DNA of 64,000 nucleotides. Origin: Solibacillus ferritrahens (GTDB lineage Bacteria; Bacillota; Bacilli; Bacillales_A; Planococcaceae). The stretch spans positions 1-64,000 of the forward strand of contig NZ_JAXCLE010000009.1 of assembly GCF_037027585.1 (NCBI RefSeq), read 5' to 3'. Position numbers and translations under genes: made by a program. Below the pieces are notes generated by a model that saw only the letters and a list, made by a program, of their open reading frames with translations, was not told the DNA's origin and ran no database searches. Below, piece after piece: positions 1-8,923 of the stretch. Each line of letters begins with the position of its first letter. The stretch's first letter is position 1.

Positions 1-171
1 CCGTTATTTTTAAAATAACATAAAAAATAGTGAAAATAACGGAAGGGATTTCCGTTATTGACCTAAAAAACATGAAATTTCAGGATTTTATTTAAAATAA
101 CGGTAAAACGTTCCCTTATTTTTCCTAAAACGAGTTACATCATTCAAATAGCGGTAAAATCTCCCTTTATT
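1..171. repeat. Palindrome array, copy A (truncated by window edge)
   Basis: Intergenic array of 25-bp imperfect palindromes, each with AATAA-like and TTATT-like ends around GG...CC. Units lie at 35-59, 96-120 and 147-171, and the right half of a fourth is at 1-8. Start-to-start spacing is (51), 61, 51 bp. The unit at 35-59 is a perfect 10-bp inverted repeat with a 5-nt loop. Positions 48-121 are identical, base for base, to 17891-17964. No coding potential is visible. The function is unknown. Confidence 0.85.
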
Positions 172-179
172 TTAGGAGG

Positions 180-260
180 GCACTGAAAAACTTAATAATA
201 AGGCACTTTCTGTCTACTAAGGCGTTTTGCCCACTCAAAGTTGGTCGGATACTTCAGTGC
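180..260. other. 81-bp segment bounded by an 8-bp inverted repeat
   Basis: GCACTGAA (180-187) and TTCAGTGC (253-260) form a perfect inverted repeat, followed by TTTTATT. It begins where copy A of the palindrome array ends. It could be a large-loop terminator for an upstream gene outside the window, or the remnant of a small mobile element. No open reading frame lies inside. Both explanations are inferences. Confidence 0.35.
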
Positions 261-297
261 TTTTATTCTACCACTTTATAACGAGGGAAAATTTTCG

Positions 298-385
298 GAT
301 TGGTGGGCCTCGCAAACGGTAATAAAGGCAGTGATAAAGACATGTATCACGTGGTTTTAGCGCGGTCTACCGTAGCCCACGAATC
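298..385. other. Candidate structured RNA (nested three-helix fold)
   Basis: Three helices nest inside 88 nt. P1 pairs 298-308 with 375-385 (ten pairs, one G-G mismatch). P2 pairs ACGGTA (316-321) with TACCGT (368-373). P3 pairs GTGATA (331-336) with TATCAC (345-350). The internal loops are purine-rich and asymmetric, as in riboswitch aptamers, but I could not match them to any riboswitch, SRP, 6S or tRNA consensus I know. It lies about 180 nt upstream of pgpH. Because the helices are nearly symmetric, either strand could be transcribed. Confidence 0.35.
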
Positions 386-562
386 AATCAATTGAAATTT
401 TATTAGAAAATCTTCCCCATGTTATGGTGATGAGCGGAATCTTTCGTTTTTAATAGATAATTTTATAGGCGGAAAGACATTTATTAGAAAAACATACAAG
501 CTTTTCGTAACAACGAGGATATAAATTTGTTAAAATAAAAGTAGAAAGTAAAGTGGAGGTGC

Positions 563-2680
563 ATGATCATAGAGAAAATAAAAAAGCTCATCCAATTAAT
601 AAGTTTTCGTGCGTTGCTAATTATCGTACTTGCTGCTACGGCATTGTTACAATTTTCTTTGATGATTGATAATGTCCGTGGTGTTACATATGATATTAAA
701 TTAACAGAATTATCACCAGAAACAATTCGTTCAATAAAAACCATTGAAGATACTGTCAAAACAGAACTGGAAGTAGAGAATGCCGAACGTTCAGTAGAAC
801 CTGTTTACATATTTAAAGAAGATGTACCAAGCCATCGTGCTACTTTCGTTACGACTATATTTGATATTGTATTGGACGTAAAAAAGGATATTGGGAATCA
901 GGATGGCGAAGTAGCCCAATCTGAACAGCTAGAGTTATTGCGTTCAAGTCTAAAAGATATAATAGAGAATCAGCAGACCCTGATTTTATCGGATGCACAG
1001 CTATTAAATTTACTGAATGCTACACAAGGGAATATTGAATCGACACGCGATTCGCTGGCCACATTGGTAGAAGCGAATTTAAATCGTCCTCTTCGGAAGG
1101 AAAATCTGATTACATATCGTAATGACCTTGAAAGTAAGATTCGTCAGCATCCTTCCATATCGGAAGGCTTAATGAGTGTAGCTGTTGCTGTTGGACGTGC
1201 TGCTGTCGTAGAAACAGAAATACTTGATGAAGAAAAAACAGCAATTGCTGTGCAGCAAGCTAAAGATGCGGTTGAACCGACCCGGATTCTGCAAGGACAA
1301 ATCATTGTTCAGGAAGGCGAAGTGGTTACTAGGGAGATTTACCGACAACTCGAATTACTGGGGATGCTGGATAGTGAGGAATCGATCAAACCAATTGCCG
1401 GTCTATTCATATTAATTCTTCTGCAGATGTCATTTTTATTTGCATTATTCGATCGTTCAAAAAAGGACCCTGCAAAAAAGCGTAACGAATTATTCGTTAC
1501 GATGATTGTCTATACTATTGCATTGGTTATGATGAAATTGATTGGTATGATTGCAGGGAATTTCGATCTAACGATTGCATTTATATTCCCTTCAGCCATG
1601 GTGACTATGCTTGTTCGTGTATTGGCAAATGACCGTACAGCAAGTATTGTAACGGTAATGACCGCAGCATCTGCAGGCATTATTTTTCATGAAGGTTATT
1701 CGGCCATTTTACAGATGGATATGGCACTTTATATTTTATTTGGTGGTTTTGCATCAATTATTTTCATGCGCAGTCTGGAAAAGAGGAAAGATATTTTACA
1801 GGCCGTTGGTATTGTAACGCTTGTTAACATACTATTTATTGCATTTTATTTACTTATGGCACAATCAGGCTATGGCTTTGTGGAAATTTCATTCTATGTA
1901 GCGTCTGCAATCATATCGGGATTATTATCCGGTGCACTGATGATGGGCTTACTTCCATATTTTGAGTCTGCATTTGGACTTTTATCAGTCATGCGATTAA
2001 TTGAACTATCGAACCCAAACCATCCACTTTTGAAAAAAATCTTAACGGAAACGCCTGGTACGTACCATCATAGTATTATGGTAGCGAATTTAGCAGAAGC
2101 TGCCTGTGAAGCAATTGGAGCGGATGGCTTGCTGGCAAGAGTAAGTTGCTATTATCATGATGTAGGCAAAACGCGAAGACCGATGTTCTTTATAGAAAAC
2201 CAAATGGGTACAAACCCACATGATTCCATGTCACCTGAAAGCAGTGCGGAAATTATCATTGCTCACACAACTGATGGGGCAGAGCTTCTCCGCAAGCATA
2301 AAATGCCTCAGGAGATTATTGATGTTTGTTTACAGCATCATGGGACAAGTACATTGAAATACTTCTTGTTTAAGGCGAAGGAAGAAGGGAAAGAATTGGA
2401 TGAAAGTATATTCCGCTATCCTGGTCCAAAGCCACAAACGAAAGAGGCAGCAATTATTAGCATTGCAGATAGTGTAGAGGCTGCAGTAAGGTCATTGCAT
2501 CAGCCGAGTGCAGAAAAAATTCAAAAGCTTGTACAGACGATTATTCAGGACCGTGTGCAAGATGATCAGTTTGATGAATGTGACATTTCTTTGAAAGAAC
2601 TGAAAATTATTGAAGATATTTTATGTGAAACTTTAAATGGGACGTTCCACTCGCGTATTGAATATCCAAAGGAAAAATAG
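563..2680 (+). CDS. pgpH: Cyclic-di-AMP phosphodiesterase PgpH (7TM-HD)
   Basis: A 705-residue membrane protein that hydrolyses the second messenger c-di-AMP. There is one membrane segment near residues 15-35, then an extracytoplasmic 7TMR-HDED domain (about 50-270), a seven-helix membrane block (about 280-480) and a C-terminal cytoplasmic HD phosphohydrolase domain. The metal-binding HD signature is visible in YYHDVGK, preceded by H-S-I-M-V. It is the orthologue of B. subtilis YqfF by length, domain order and its position before ybeY-dgkA-cdd-era. The ATG at 563 follows GGAGGTG closely. In Bacillus phoH normally lies just upstream; here about 560 bp of non-coding repeat DNA is found instead. 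Confidence 0.95.
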   Translation: MIIEKIKKLIQLISFRALLIIVLAATALLQFSLMIDNVRGVTYDIKLTELSPETIRSIKTIEDTVKTELEVENAERSVEPVYIFKEDVPSHRATFVTTIFDIVLDVKKDIGNQDGEVAQSEQLELLRSSLKDIIENQQTLILSDAQLLNLLNATQGNIESTRDSLATLVEANLNRPLRKENLITYRNDLESKIRQHPSISEGLMSVAVAVGRAAVVETEILDEEKTAIAVQQAKDAVEPTRILQGQIIVQEGEVVTREIYRQLELLGMLDSEESIKPIAGLFILILLQMSFLFALFDRSKKDPAKKRNELFVTMIVYTIALVMMKLIGMIAGNFDLTIAFIFPSAMVTMLVRVLANDRTASIVTVMTAASAGIIFHEGYSAILQMDMALYILFGGFASIIFMRSLEKRKDILQAVGIVTLVNILFIAFYLLMAQSGYGFVEISFYVASAIISGLLSGALMMGLLPYFESAFGLLSVMRLIELSNPNHPLLKKILTETPGTYHHSIMVANLAEAACEAIGADGLLARVSCYYHDVGKTRRPMFFIENQMGTNPHDSMSPESSAEIIIAHTTDGAELLRKHKMPQEIIDVCLQHHGTSTLKYFLFKAKEEGKELDESIFRYPGPKPQTKEAAIISIADSVEAAVRSLHQPSAEKIQKLVQTIIQDRVQDDQFDECDISLKELKIIEDILCETLNGTFHSRIEYPKEK

Positions 2681-2691
2681 GAGGGAACAAA

Positions 2692-3177
2692 TTGTTATTA
2701 ATTGATTTTTTAGATGAAACAAATGAAGTGAAAGATTCGCATTTAAAATTGGTGGAAGAACTTCTGCAGCACGCTGCAGAGCATGAAGGAATTGAAGATG
2801 GATCAGAAGTTTCGATTACGTTTGTAACGAATGAGGCCATTCATGAAATTAATCGTGAATATCGCGATAAAGATCAACCGACTGATGTTATTTCATTCGC
2901 TCTGGAAGAAATGGGTGAAGGGGAAATGCAAATTATCGGAGAAGGTATACCGCGTATATTGGGAGATATTATTATTTCGACGGACCGCACAAGAGAGCAG
3001 GCAACAGAATATGGGCATACTTTTGAGCGTGAGCTAGGCTTTTTGGCGGTGCACGGATTCTTGCATCTACTCGGGTATGACCATATGACGCCAGAAGATG
3101 AAAAAGTTATGTTCGGAAAGCAGGATGCCATTTTACAATCATACGGCTTAGGTCGTGATACAAATGAACGTCCGTAA
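2692..3177 (+). CDS. ybeY: Endoribonuclease YbeY, rRNA maturation factor
   Basis: A 161-residue zinc-dependent endoribonuclease of 16S rRNA 3' end processing and ribosome quality control. The family signature HGFLHLLGYDH (H-x3-H-x5-H) is present near residue 125. The start is a TTG at 2692 with GAGGGAA just upstream, 11 bp after the pgpH stop, so it is almost certainly cotranscribed with pgpH. Its 3' end overlaps dgkA by 14 nt. Length and order match B. subtilis YqfG. Confidence 0.96.
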   Translation: MLLIDFLDETNEVKDSHLKLVEELLQHAAEHEGIEDGSEVSITFVTNEAIHEINREYRDKDQPTDVISFALEEMGEGEMQIIGEGIPRILGDIIISTDRTREQATEYGHTFERELGFLAVHGFLHLLGYDHMTPEDEKVMFGKQDAILQSYGLGRDTNERP

Positions 3178-3514
3178 GTTTTTCCAATCATTCCGTTATG
3201 CAATGGAGGGAATACTTACAGCTCTAAAGGAACAAAATTTCAAATTTCACTTAGTGAGTGCAATAATAGTAATCCTTGCTGGTTTATTGACAGGCTTAAC
3301 TGCAGTGGAATGGAGTATTATTCTAATGGTAATTTTCCTTGTCATAGGTGCAGAGCTGATAAATACAGCAATTGAACGTGTGGTTGATCTTGCATCCCCG
3401 GAATTTCATCCTATTGCAAAGCAAGCAAAGGATGTTGCAGCAGGTGCTGTACTTGTTTTTGCGCTCGCAAGTGTTATAATCGGACTACTCATATTTTTAC
3501 CAAAATGGTTTTAA
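3164..3514 (+). CDS. dgkA: Diacylglycerol/undecaprenol kinase DgkA
   Basis: A small (116-residue) integral membrane lipid kinase of the DgkA family. The Gram-positive members phosphorylate undecaprenol to recycle the cell-wall lipid carrier. Three hydrophobic segments are visible, with the active-site stretch GAELINTAIERVVDL (catalytic Glu, Asn and Glu residues). I chose the ATG at 3164 because it gives the usual MNVRKFFQSF start. A GTG at 3155 is also in frame. The gene overlaps ybeY by 14 nt, implying translational coupling. Confidence 0.93.
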   Translation: MNVRKFFQSFRYAMEGILTALKEQNFKFHLVSAIIVILAGLLTGLTAVEWSIILMVIFLVIGAELINTAIERVVDLASPEFHPIAKQAKDVAAGAVLVFALASVIIGLLIFLPKWF

Positions 3515-3630
3515 TTTCTTTTGGAATATAAGAATACTTACTGGAAAGTTATTACTCTGCTCGACGGTTGAACTTGGAAACAAGGTCAGGTAGTGATTAA
3601 AATAATATGTATATGTTGGGGGAACTGACG

Positions 3631-4038
3631 ATGAACATGGAACAACTAATGGAACAATCAAAAATTGCACGTGAAAATGCCTATGTACCTTATTCAAAAT
3701 TTAAAGTAGGTGCAGCATTATTGGCCGAAGACGGTACTGTATACAATGGCTGTAATATTGAAAATGCAGGATATAGTATGACTAACTGCGCGGAACGTAC
3801 AGCATTTTTTAAAGCGGTTTCGGAAGGCAATATGAAATTTAAAGCACTTGCGGTTGTAGCAGATACGCCAGGTCCATGTTCCCCATGTGGGGCCTGTCGA
3901 CAAGTAATGAGTGAATTTTGTGCACCAGATATGCCAGTCTACTTAACAAATATGAATGGTGACGTTCAGCAAACAACAGTAGGCGAGCTAATTCCAGGTG
4001 CTTTTAATACGGAGGATATGAAAAATGCAGGAAAATAA
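3631..4038 (+). CDS. cdd: Cytidine deaminase
   Basis: A 135-residue homotetrameric-type cytidine/deoxycytidine deaminase (pyrimidine salvage, cytidine to uridine). The catalytic signature CAERTAFF and the zinc ligands in PCSPCGACRQVM are present. The ATG at 3631 is preferred over one at 3607 because GGGGGA at 3617-3622 lies 8 nt before it and the length then matches the family. A 116-bp gap separates it from dgkA. It overlaps era by 14 nt. Confidence 0.95.
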   Translation: MNMEQLMEQSKIARENAYVPYSKFKVGAALLAEDGTVYNGCNIENAGYSMTNCAERTAFFKAVSEGNMKFKALAVVADTPGPCSPCGACRQVMSEFCAPDMPVYLTNMNGDVQQTTVGELIPGAFNTEDMKNAGK

Positions 4039-4939
4039 AGGTTACAAGTCGGGCTTTGTCTCGATTGTAGGTCGACCAAATGTCGGCAAATCAACATTCT
4101 TAAACCGAGTGATTGGTCAAAAAATCGCTATTATGTCAGACAAACCCCAAACGACGCGAAATAAAGTTCAGGGTGTATTAACACAGGAAAACTCTCAGAC
4201 GATTTTTATCGATACACCGGGAATTCATAAGCCTAAACATAAGTTAGGCGAATTTATGTTAAAAACATCACGTAATGCATTAAGGGAAGTTGATGTCATT
4301 ATGTTTATGGTGAATGCAGAGCAGGCAATAGGTAAAGGCGATGAATTTATCATCGAGTTACTGCAGGGCAATAAAACACCTGTATTTTTAATCATTAACA
4401 AAATCGATTTAATACACCCAGATCAATTAATGAAAATTATTGATTCCTATAAAGATAAGTTTGATTTTGCGGAGATAATTCCAATTTCGGCTTTGCAAGG
4501 AAACAATGTAGAAAATTTATTGACGACAATTGAAAAGTATTTGCCGGAAGGTCCGCAATATTATCCAGCAGACCAAGTAACAGATCACCCGGAGCGCTTT
4601 ATCATCTCTGAATTAATTCGTGAAAAAGTATTGCACTTAACACGCGAAGAAATTCCGCATTCAATTGCTGTAGTGATTGAACGCATCAAGCCTCATGAAG
4701 AAAAGGAAAATATGATTCATGTGCAGGCGACTATCATGGTTGAACGTGATTCGCAAAAAGGAATTGTCATTGGGAAGCGCGGCGCCCTTTTAAAAGAAGT
4801 TGGCGTACGTGCGCGCCAGGATATCGAAATGTTGCTAGGCTCAAAAGTTTATTTAGAGCTTTGGGTAAAAGTACAAAAGGATTGGCGTAATAAGCAAACG
4901 CATTTACGTGATTTCGGCTTTAGAGAAGACGAATATTAA
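4025..4939 (+). CDS. era: GTPase Era
   Basis: A 304-residue essential GTPase that binds 16S rRNA and acts in 30S assembly. G1 is GRPNVGKS, G3 is DTPG and G4 is NKID. The C-terminal KH domain (about 200-300) carries IGKRGALLKEVGVRAR. The start codon lies inside the end of cdd with GGAGG about 10 nt upstream. A rho-independent terminator follows at once, so this closes the pgpH-era unit. Confidence 0.97.
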   Translation: MQENKGYKSGFVSIVGRPNVGKSTFLNRVIGQKIAIMSDKPQTTRNKVQGVLTQENSQTIFIDTPGIHKPKHKLGEFMLKTSRNALREVDVIMFMVNAEQAIGKGDEFIIELLQGNKTPVFLIINKIDLIHPDQLMKIIDSYKDKFDFAEIIPISALQGNNVENLLTTIEKYLPEGPQYYPADQVTDHPERFIISELIREKVLHLTREEIPHSIAVVIERIKPHEEKENMIHVQATIMVERDSQKGIVIGKRGALLKEVGVRARQDIEMLLGSKVYLELWVKVQKDWRNKQTHLRDFGFREDEY

Positions 4940-4946
4940 AAATATG

Positions 4947-4981
4947 AACAGATGCAGCTTTTATGTTGCATCTGTTTTTTA
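4947..4981 (+). terminator. Terminator after era
   Basis: ACAGATGCA (4948-4956) pairs with TGCATCTGT (4967-4975), followed by a T run. Confidence 0.85.
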
Positions 4982-5077
4982 TTCATTTTTTCATTTTTGC
5001 TAGTGTATACTTGAATAAACTTTAGTATTATAAGATATAATAGGAATTATTTTACAATAAACTTAGTAGGTGAAAGA

Positions 5078-6265
5078 TTGAATACATTGAATAAATTTTT
5101 GCTGTCACTGTGGGTCGTCTCATTGGCAATTTTAGTGTTCGTTATGGTGACAATGAATAAAGACAATCCAATACTCATGGCAGAAGGGCAAATGACTGCA
5201 CCAGTTAAAGAGCAGATTGCCCAAAATAGTAATATAAAAAAAACTTTTGATTCGGTATCTGAGCTTGAATCAGTACAGGAACCAGAGATTGAGCCACAGC
5301 CAGAAATTATAAAAGAATCTATGCGACTGGCGATGGTTGGCGATGTCCTGCTTCATTTGAGGCTCGCTCAATACCAGGACTTTACGTCATCTTTTGCAGG
5401 GGTGGCATCTACCATGCAAAGTTATGATTATTTAATTGCGAATCAGGAATCACCACCTGTAGGGAACAAATATGCATTAAGTGGCTTCCCTCAATTCTCG
5501 AGCCCTCCTCATATTGTTCGAGATCTTCAAAATGCAGGTGTAGATATGGTTACTATTGCAAATAACCATATAGTTGACAAGGGGGAAGGTGGTGTCCGTA
5601 CGTTTTTTGAAAATCTAGATGAGTACGGCATGCCTTACGTAGGGGCTTATAAAAATTCTGAAGATAAAGCAAACCACCGAATTATTGAAGTAGGTTCGAT
5701 AAAAATCGGATTACTTGCATATACGTATGGTACTAATGGGTTGTATTTACCAAAAGGCTCCCCATATATTATCAATTATATCGATGAGGCAAAAATAAAG
5801 ACGGATATAGAATTATTAAAGGGAGAAGTAGATGTCGTAGCAGTTTCAATGCACTGGGGACCAGAATATGTATATAGCGAAAGTGACTATCAGAAGCATT
5901 TCGCAAAAGTTTTAAACGAAGCAGGGGCACATATCGTATTGGGGACACATCCGCATGTGCTGCAACCTTATAAAAAGCTTATAACTGAACAAGGCCATGA
6001 AACACATGTCTTTTATTCCCTAGGCAATTTCTTTTCGACGATTTTAACAATTCCCAACACAATGATTGGCGGGATCGCTAGCCTGGAAATTATGAAGGAA
6101 GGCGATGTCATTACCATTCACCAACCAGAGCTTTATGCAACATCCGTATTAAAGGATGCTGATGGTGTTTATCGAGTATATCCATTAAAAGATGTAGAAC
6201 AGCGCTCCGTTCAAAATTTAGATTGGGTAAAGAAAATAATTGGAGATGAGGTAACCGTTTATTAA
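5078..6265 (+). CDS. CapA/PgsA-family metallophosphatase-like protein, membrane anchored
   Basis: A 395-residue protein with one N-terminal membrane anchor (about 8-27), a Glu/Pro-rich linker (about 60-82) and a PGA_cap (calcineurin-like) domain. Visible motifs are GDVLLH (88-93), NQESPP, ANNHIVDKG, SMHWGPEY, GTHPHVLQP and YSLGNFFS. Relatives take part in poly-gamma-glutamate capsule synthesis or export, but no capsule biosynthesis genes (capB/capC-like) are nearby, so the role here is unknown. The start is a TTG at 5078 behind TAGGTGAAAG. A possible promoter (TTGAAT, 19 bp, TATAAT at 5036-5041) precedes it. It sits between era and recO, where Bacillus usually has only a very small gene, so it looks inserted. 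Confidence 0.85.
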   Translation: MNTLNKFLLSLWVVSLAILVFVMVTMNKDNPILMAEGQMTAPVKEQIAQNSNIKKTFDSVSELESVQEPEIEPQPEIIKESMRLAMVGDVLLHLRLAQYQDFTSSFAGVASTMQSYDYLIANQESPPVGNKYALSGFPQFSSPPHIVRDLQNAGVDMVTIANNHIVDKGEGGVRTFFENLDEYGMPYVGAYKNSEDKANHRIIEVGSIKIGLLAYTYGTNGLYLPKGSPYIINYIDEAKIKTDIELLKGEVDVVAVSMHWGPEYVYSESDYQKHFAKVLNEAGAHIVLGTHPHVLQPYKKLITEQGHETHVFYSLGNFFSTILTIPNTMIGGIASLEIMKEGDVITIHQPELYATSVLKDADGVYRVYPLKDVEQRSVQNLDWVKKIIGDEVTVY

Positions 6266-6326
6266 ACATTTGATGTAGCAGTACGGTATAATAATACTAC
6301 GATAGAATTAGAAGGATGTGCAATAG

Positions 6327-7100
6327 ATGCTACATAAATGGGAAGGCATCGTTTTAAAAGCGCGTGCTTACGGTGAATCAAATAAAATTGTTACAATTAT
6401 GACTCGTGAAGCGGGGAAAGTAGCGTGTATGGCGCGTGGAGCAAAAAAACCTACAAGCCGCCTAGCTGGTGTGACTCAGCCTTTTATGCACGGCTCATTT
6501 TTAGTACAGCGTACGTCAGGTATGGGAACATTGCAGCAAGGTGAGCATTTCAATTCAATGCGCCATATTCAAACAGACATTACAGCAACAGCCTATGCGA
6601 GCTATATTGTGGAAATTGTTGATCGTTTAGTTGAAGAAGGTAAACCCGAGCAGTATGCCTTTGAAATTTTAATACAGGCGCTAAATGCGATTGAAGAAGG
6701 CTATGACCCTGAAGCGATTACATTATTTGTAGATTGGAAGATGCTCCCGTATGCTGGGGTGCAACCAATTTTACATGCATGTGCCGGCTGTGGTGCAGTA
6801 GACGGGGAATTTGCTTTTTCATTTTCACAAGGTGGCTTTATATGTCATCGTTGTTTTCATATGGACCAGTATATCATTCGACTATCTCCAACACAGTTAA
6901 AACTCATTCGCATGTTTTATACAGTGCCGATTGATCAAGTAGGTAAGCTTGAACTGAAGTCACAGACGAAGCAATTTATAAAGAAAATTGTCACGACTAT
7001 CTATGAAGAACAAACAGGAATTAGGCTGAAATCACGAAGTTTTATAGAGCAATTGGAGCGTACACCTTTATTGCAACGTGAAAAAAAGGAAGAAAACTGA
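6327..7100 (+). CDS. recO: DNA repair protein RecO
   Basis: A 257-residue RecFOR recombination mediator that helps load RecA onto SSB-coated DNA. The N-terminal OB fold starts at KWEGIVLKARAYGESNKIVTI in the usual form, and a C-terminal zinc finger has CAGC...CHRC. The start is supported by AGAAGGATG upstream. It stands alone between capA-like and a clear terminator. Confidence 0.95.
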   Translation: MLHKWEGIVLKARAYGESNKIVTIMTREAGKVACMARGAKKPTSRLAGVTQPFMHGSFLVQRTSGMGTLQQGEHFNSMRHIQTDITATAYASYIVEIVDRLVEEGKPEQYAFEILIQALNAIEEGYDPEAITLFVDWKMLPYAGVQPILHACAGCGAVDGEFAFSFSQGGFICHRCFHMDQYIIRLSPTQLKLIRMFYTVPIDQVGKLELKSQTKQFIKKIVTTIYEEQTGIRLKSRSFIEQLERTPLLQREKKEEN

Positions 7101-7118
7101 ATTAATTGCCTAGGAAAT

Positions 7119-7164
7119 AAGCTAGTCAGATGGAGCGTTTCTACATTTGACTAGCTTTATTATT
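7119..7164 (+). terminator. Terminator after recO
   Basis: AAGCTAGTCA (7119-7128) pairs with TGACTAGCTT (from 7148), followed by TATTATT. The T tract is only moderate. Confidence 0.8.
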
Positions 7165-7181
7165 TGGAAGGATGATAAAGG

Positions 7182-7967
7182 ATGCATCAGTTTACAAATG
7201 AGAATATAACGGTTTTTCAAAGTGTGCTCTATCAAACAACGTCCGCAGTAGTTAAAACAAAGCAGGCAATCATTTTAACCGATCCAAATTGGTTGCCGAA
7301 TGAAATTGATGAAATAAAAGCATACATCCGATCAATTATTGGGGGCAGGAAATTATTTATTATTTATACCCATAGTGATTATGATCATATTATTGCAGCC
7401 GGGGCCTTTCCAAATGCTACGACAATAGCGAGTGAGGCATTTGTGAACCGTCCGGATAAAGAAAAAGTGTTGGAGGAAATACATCAGTTTGACGCGCAGT
7501 ACTATATACAAAGAGATTATCCGATAATATATCCAACGATTGATATCGTTATTAAAGAAGATGGTCAGACAGTAGATTTGGAAGATGCGTCATGCACATT
7601 TTATTTGGCACCCGGGCATACTCAGGATGGTTTATTTACTGTGATGGAACATTATGGGGTTTTATTGGCGGGAGATTATTTATCGGACGTTGAGTTTCCC
7701 TTTATTGAGGATTTGAAATCTTATAAGAATACATTACAAAAGGCAGCAGCAATTATATCTGATAAAAAAATTCAAACACTTGTACCGGGTCATGGCCAAG
7801 TTACAAATGATTTTATCGAAATGCAAAAGCGGGTAGACGAGTCGATGTTATATTTGAATAATTTGAGTAAGGGAATTGATCAAGAAGAAGCATTGCGAAA
7901 TCAATATCCTTTTTACAATGGATTGAAAGATATGCACGAATCAAATAAAAAGATAGCTTCAACATAG
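7182..7967 (+). CDS. Metallo-beta-lactamase-fold hydrolase
   Basis: A 261-residue cytoplasmic MBL-fold protein. The metal motif is THSDYDH (an HxSxDxDH variant of HxHxDH), followed by APGHTQDGLF, LLAGDYLSDVEFPFI and VPGHGQV, which supply the remaining ligands. No signal peptide or partner domain gives a substrate. The ATG has AAAGG upstream, and the gene is monocistronic between two terminators. Confidence 0.85.
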   Translation: MHQFTNENITVFQSVLYQTTSAVVKTKQAIILTDPNWLPNEIDEIKAYIRSIIGGRKLFIIYTHSDYDHIIAAGAFPNATTIASEAFVNRPDKEKVLEEIHQFDAQYYIQRDYPIIYPTIDIVIKEDGQTVDLEDASCTFYLAPGHTQDGLFTVMEHYGVLLAGDYLSDVEFPFIEDLKSYKNTLQKAAAIISDKKIQTLVPGHGQVTNDFIEMQKRVDESMLYLNNLSKGIDQEEALRNQYPFYNGLKDMHESNKKIAST

Positions 7968-7972
7968 AAAAC

Positions 7973-8012
7973 GCCAAGTACTTAAGGGAAACTTAATTAC
8001 TTGGCTTTATTT
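7973..8012 (+). terminator. Terminator after MBL-fold gene
   Basis: GCCAAGTA (7973-7980) pairs with TACTTGGC (7998-8005), followed by TTTATTTAT. It may also act weakly on the convergent gene. Confidence 0.75.
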
Positions 8013-8045
8013 ATAGTTTCATTTCACTTTTGCTTCTTGCTGACC

Positions 8046-8858
8046 TTATAGTTCACTACTTACCATTTGATCCATACGTTCCATTACACGTCTTTTCCGA
8101 TAGAGCATCATTCCTGCTTCGGAAATATCTTCAATCATAGATTTGTTAATAAATGCCCCGAAAATCATACCTGCCACTGGAATCATCTGGAATAGCTTTT
8201 TCATACCAAAATTGTCTCTGTACGTATAAAATACTTCCTGCCATCCTTGCAGTTGGGATACCATATTTTCGGAAGAGCGGGGCTGTTCATAGTTTTGGGC
8301 AAGTTCATTTAATATCGCCTCTTTACCGACGATATCGGATGAAGCGAATTGCAGACATTTAACAATAAAAATACGCTCTGTTTTTTCATTTGGATCATAA
8401 CCATGAATCAGCGCAATTTCCTGCAATGTTTTTAAAGCAATGCCCAATATAACGGGGATATCAATTGCTAATGTAAAAATACCGCCAACCCCCGTAGATG
8501 CCCCCTGTACCGTAGCAATATTCGCCCGGTTTTTCTGAAGCTTTTCACTAATTGCCACCATATCATCTATCGGCATTTGACCAATGTCTTGTATGGACGA
8601 AACCGAGTGCAATGTATGCTTTTGAATATGGCGCATCATTGTCTTCTCACTTACTAAATATTTACCGCCCGTTTGCACATAACTTACTAGTTCATCTACT
8701 AATACTGAAATTTTTTCCTGAATGAATTTAGGTGTTAATTTATCAAGTATTTTGAATGGAATACGACCAATTTTTTCCCAAAACCATAAGCCGCTTTGGT
8801 CTTTTTCCCATTGTTGAATAGCCTGTAAATAATCCTCCAGCTGTTGTTTAGTTTCCAA
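8046..8858 (-). CDS. EcsC-family protein
   Basis: A 270-residue member of the EcsC family. The central Gly/Ala-rich hydrophobic segment (ATVQGASTGVGGIFTLAIDI, about residues 117-136) and a second one near residues 225-240 are typical of the family. The biochemical role is unknown. It lacks the ecsAB ABC-transporter neighbours of B. subtilis ecsC. The start is a TTG (complement of 8856-8858) with a perfect AGGAGG 7 nt upstream. The nearby ATG is out of frame and runs into a stop. Confidence 0.8.
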   Translation of the reverse strand: METKQQLEDYLQAIQQWEKDQSGLWFWEKIGRIPFKILDKLTPKFIQEKISVLVDELVSYVQTGGKYLVSEKTMMRHIQKHTLHSVSSIQDIGQMPIDDMVAISEKLQKNRANIATVQGASTGVGGIFTLAIDIPVILGIALKTLQEIALIHGYDPNEKTERIFIVKCLQFASSDIVGKEAILNELAQNYEQPRSSENMVSQLQGWQEVFYTYRDNFGMKKLFQMIPVAGMIFGAFINKSMIEDISEAGMMLYRKRRVMERMDQMVSSEL

Positions 8859-8923
8859 AGTTCATCCTCCTAATAGACCTGCTAGTCAATTTACGAATTC
8901 AAGCAGTAAAGGTTTCATCGCTG

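Noticed and set aside
298..385. The 88-nt fold was considered as a tRNA.
   Set aside because: There is no T-loop GTTCGAATC-type sequence, no D-loop pattern and no anticodon arm; the helices are nested, not cloverleaf.
7118..7165. A phage or IS junction between recO and the MBL-fold gene.
   Set aside because: The inverted repeat is a normal terminator, and no integrase, transposase or direct repeat is present.
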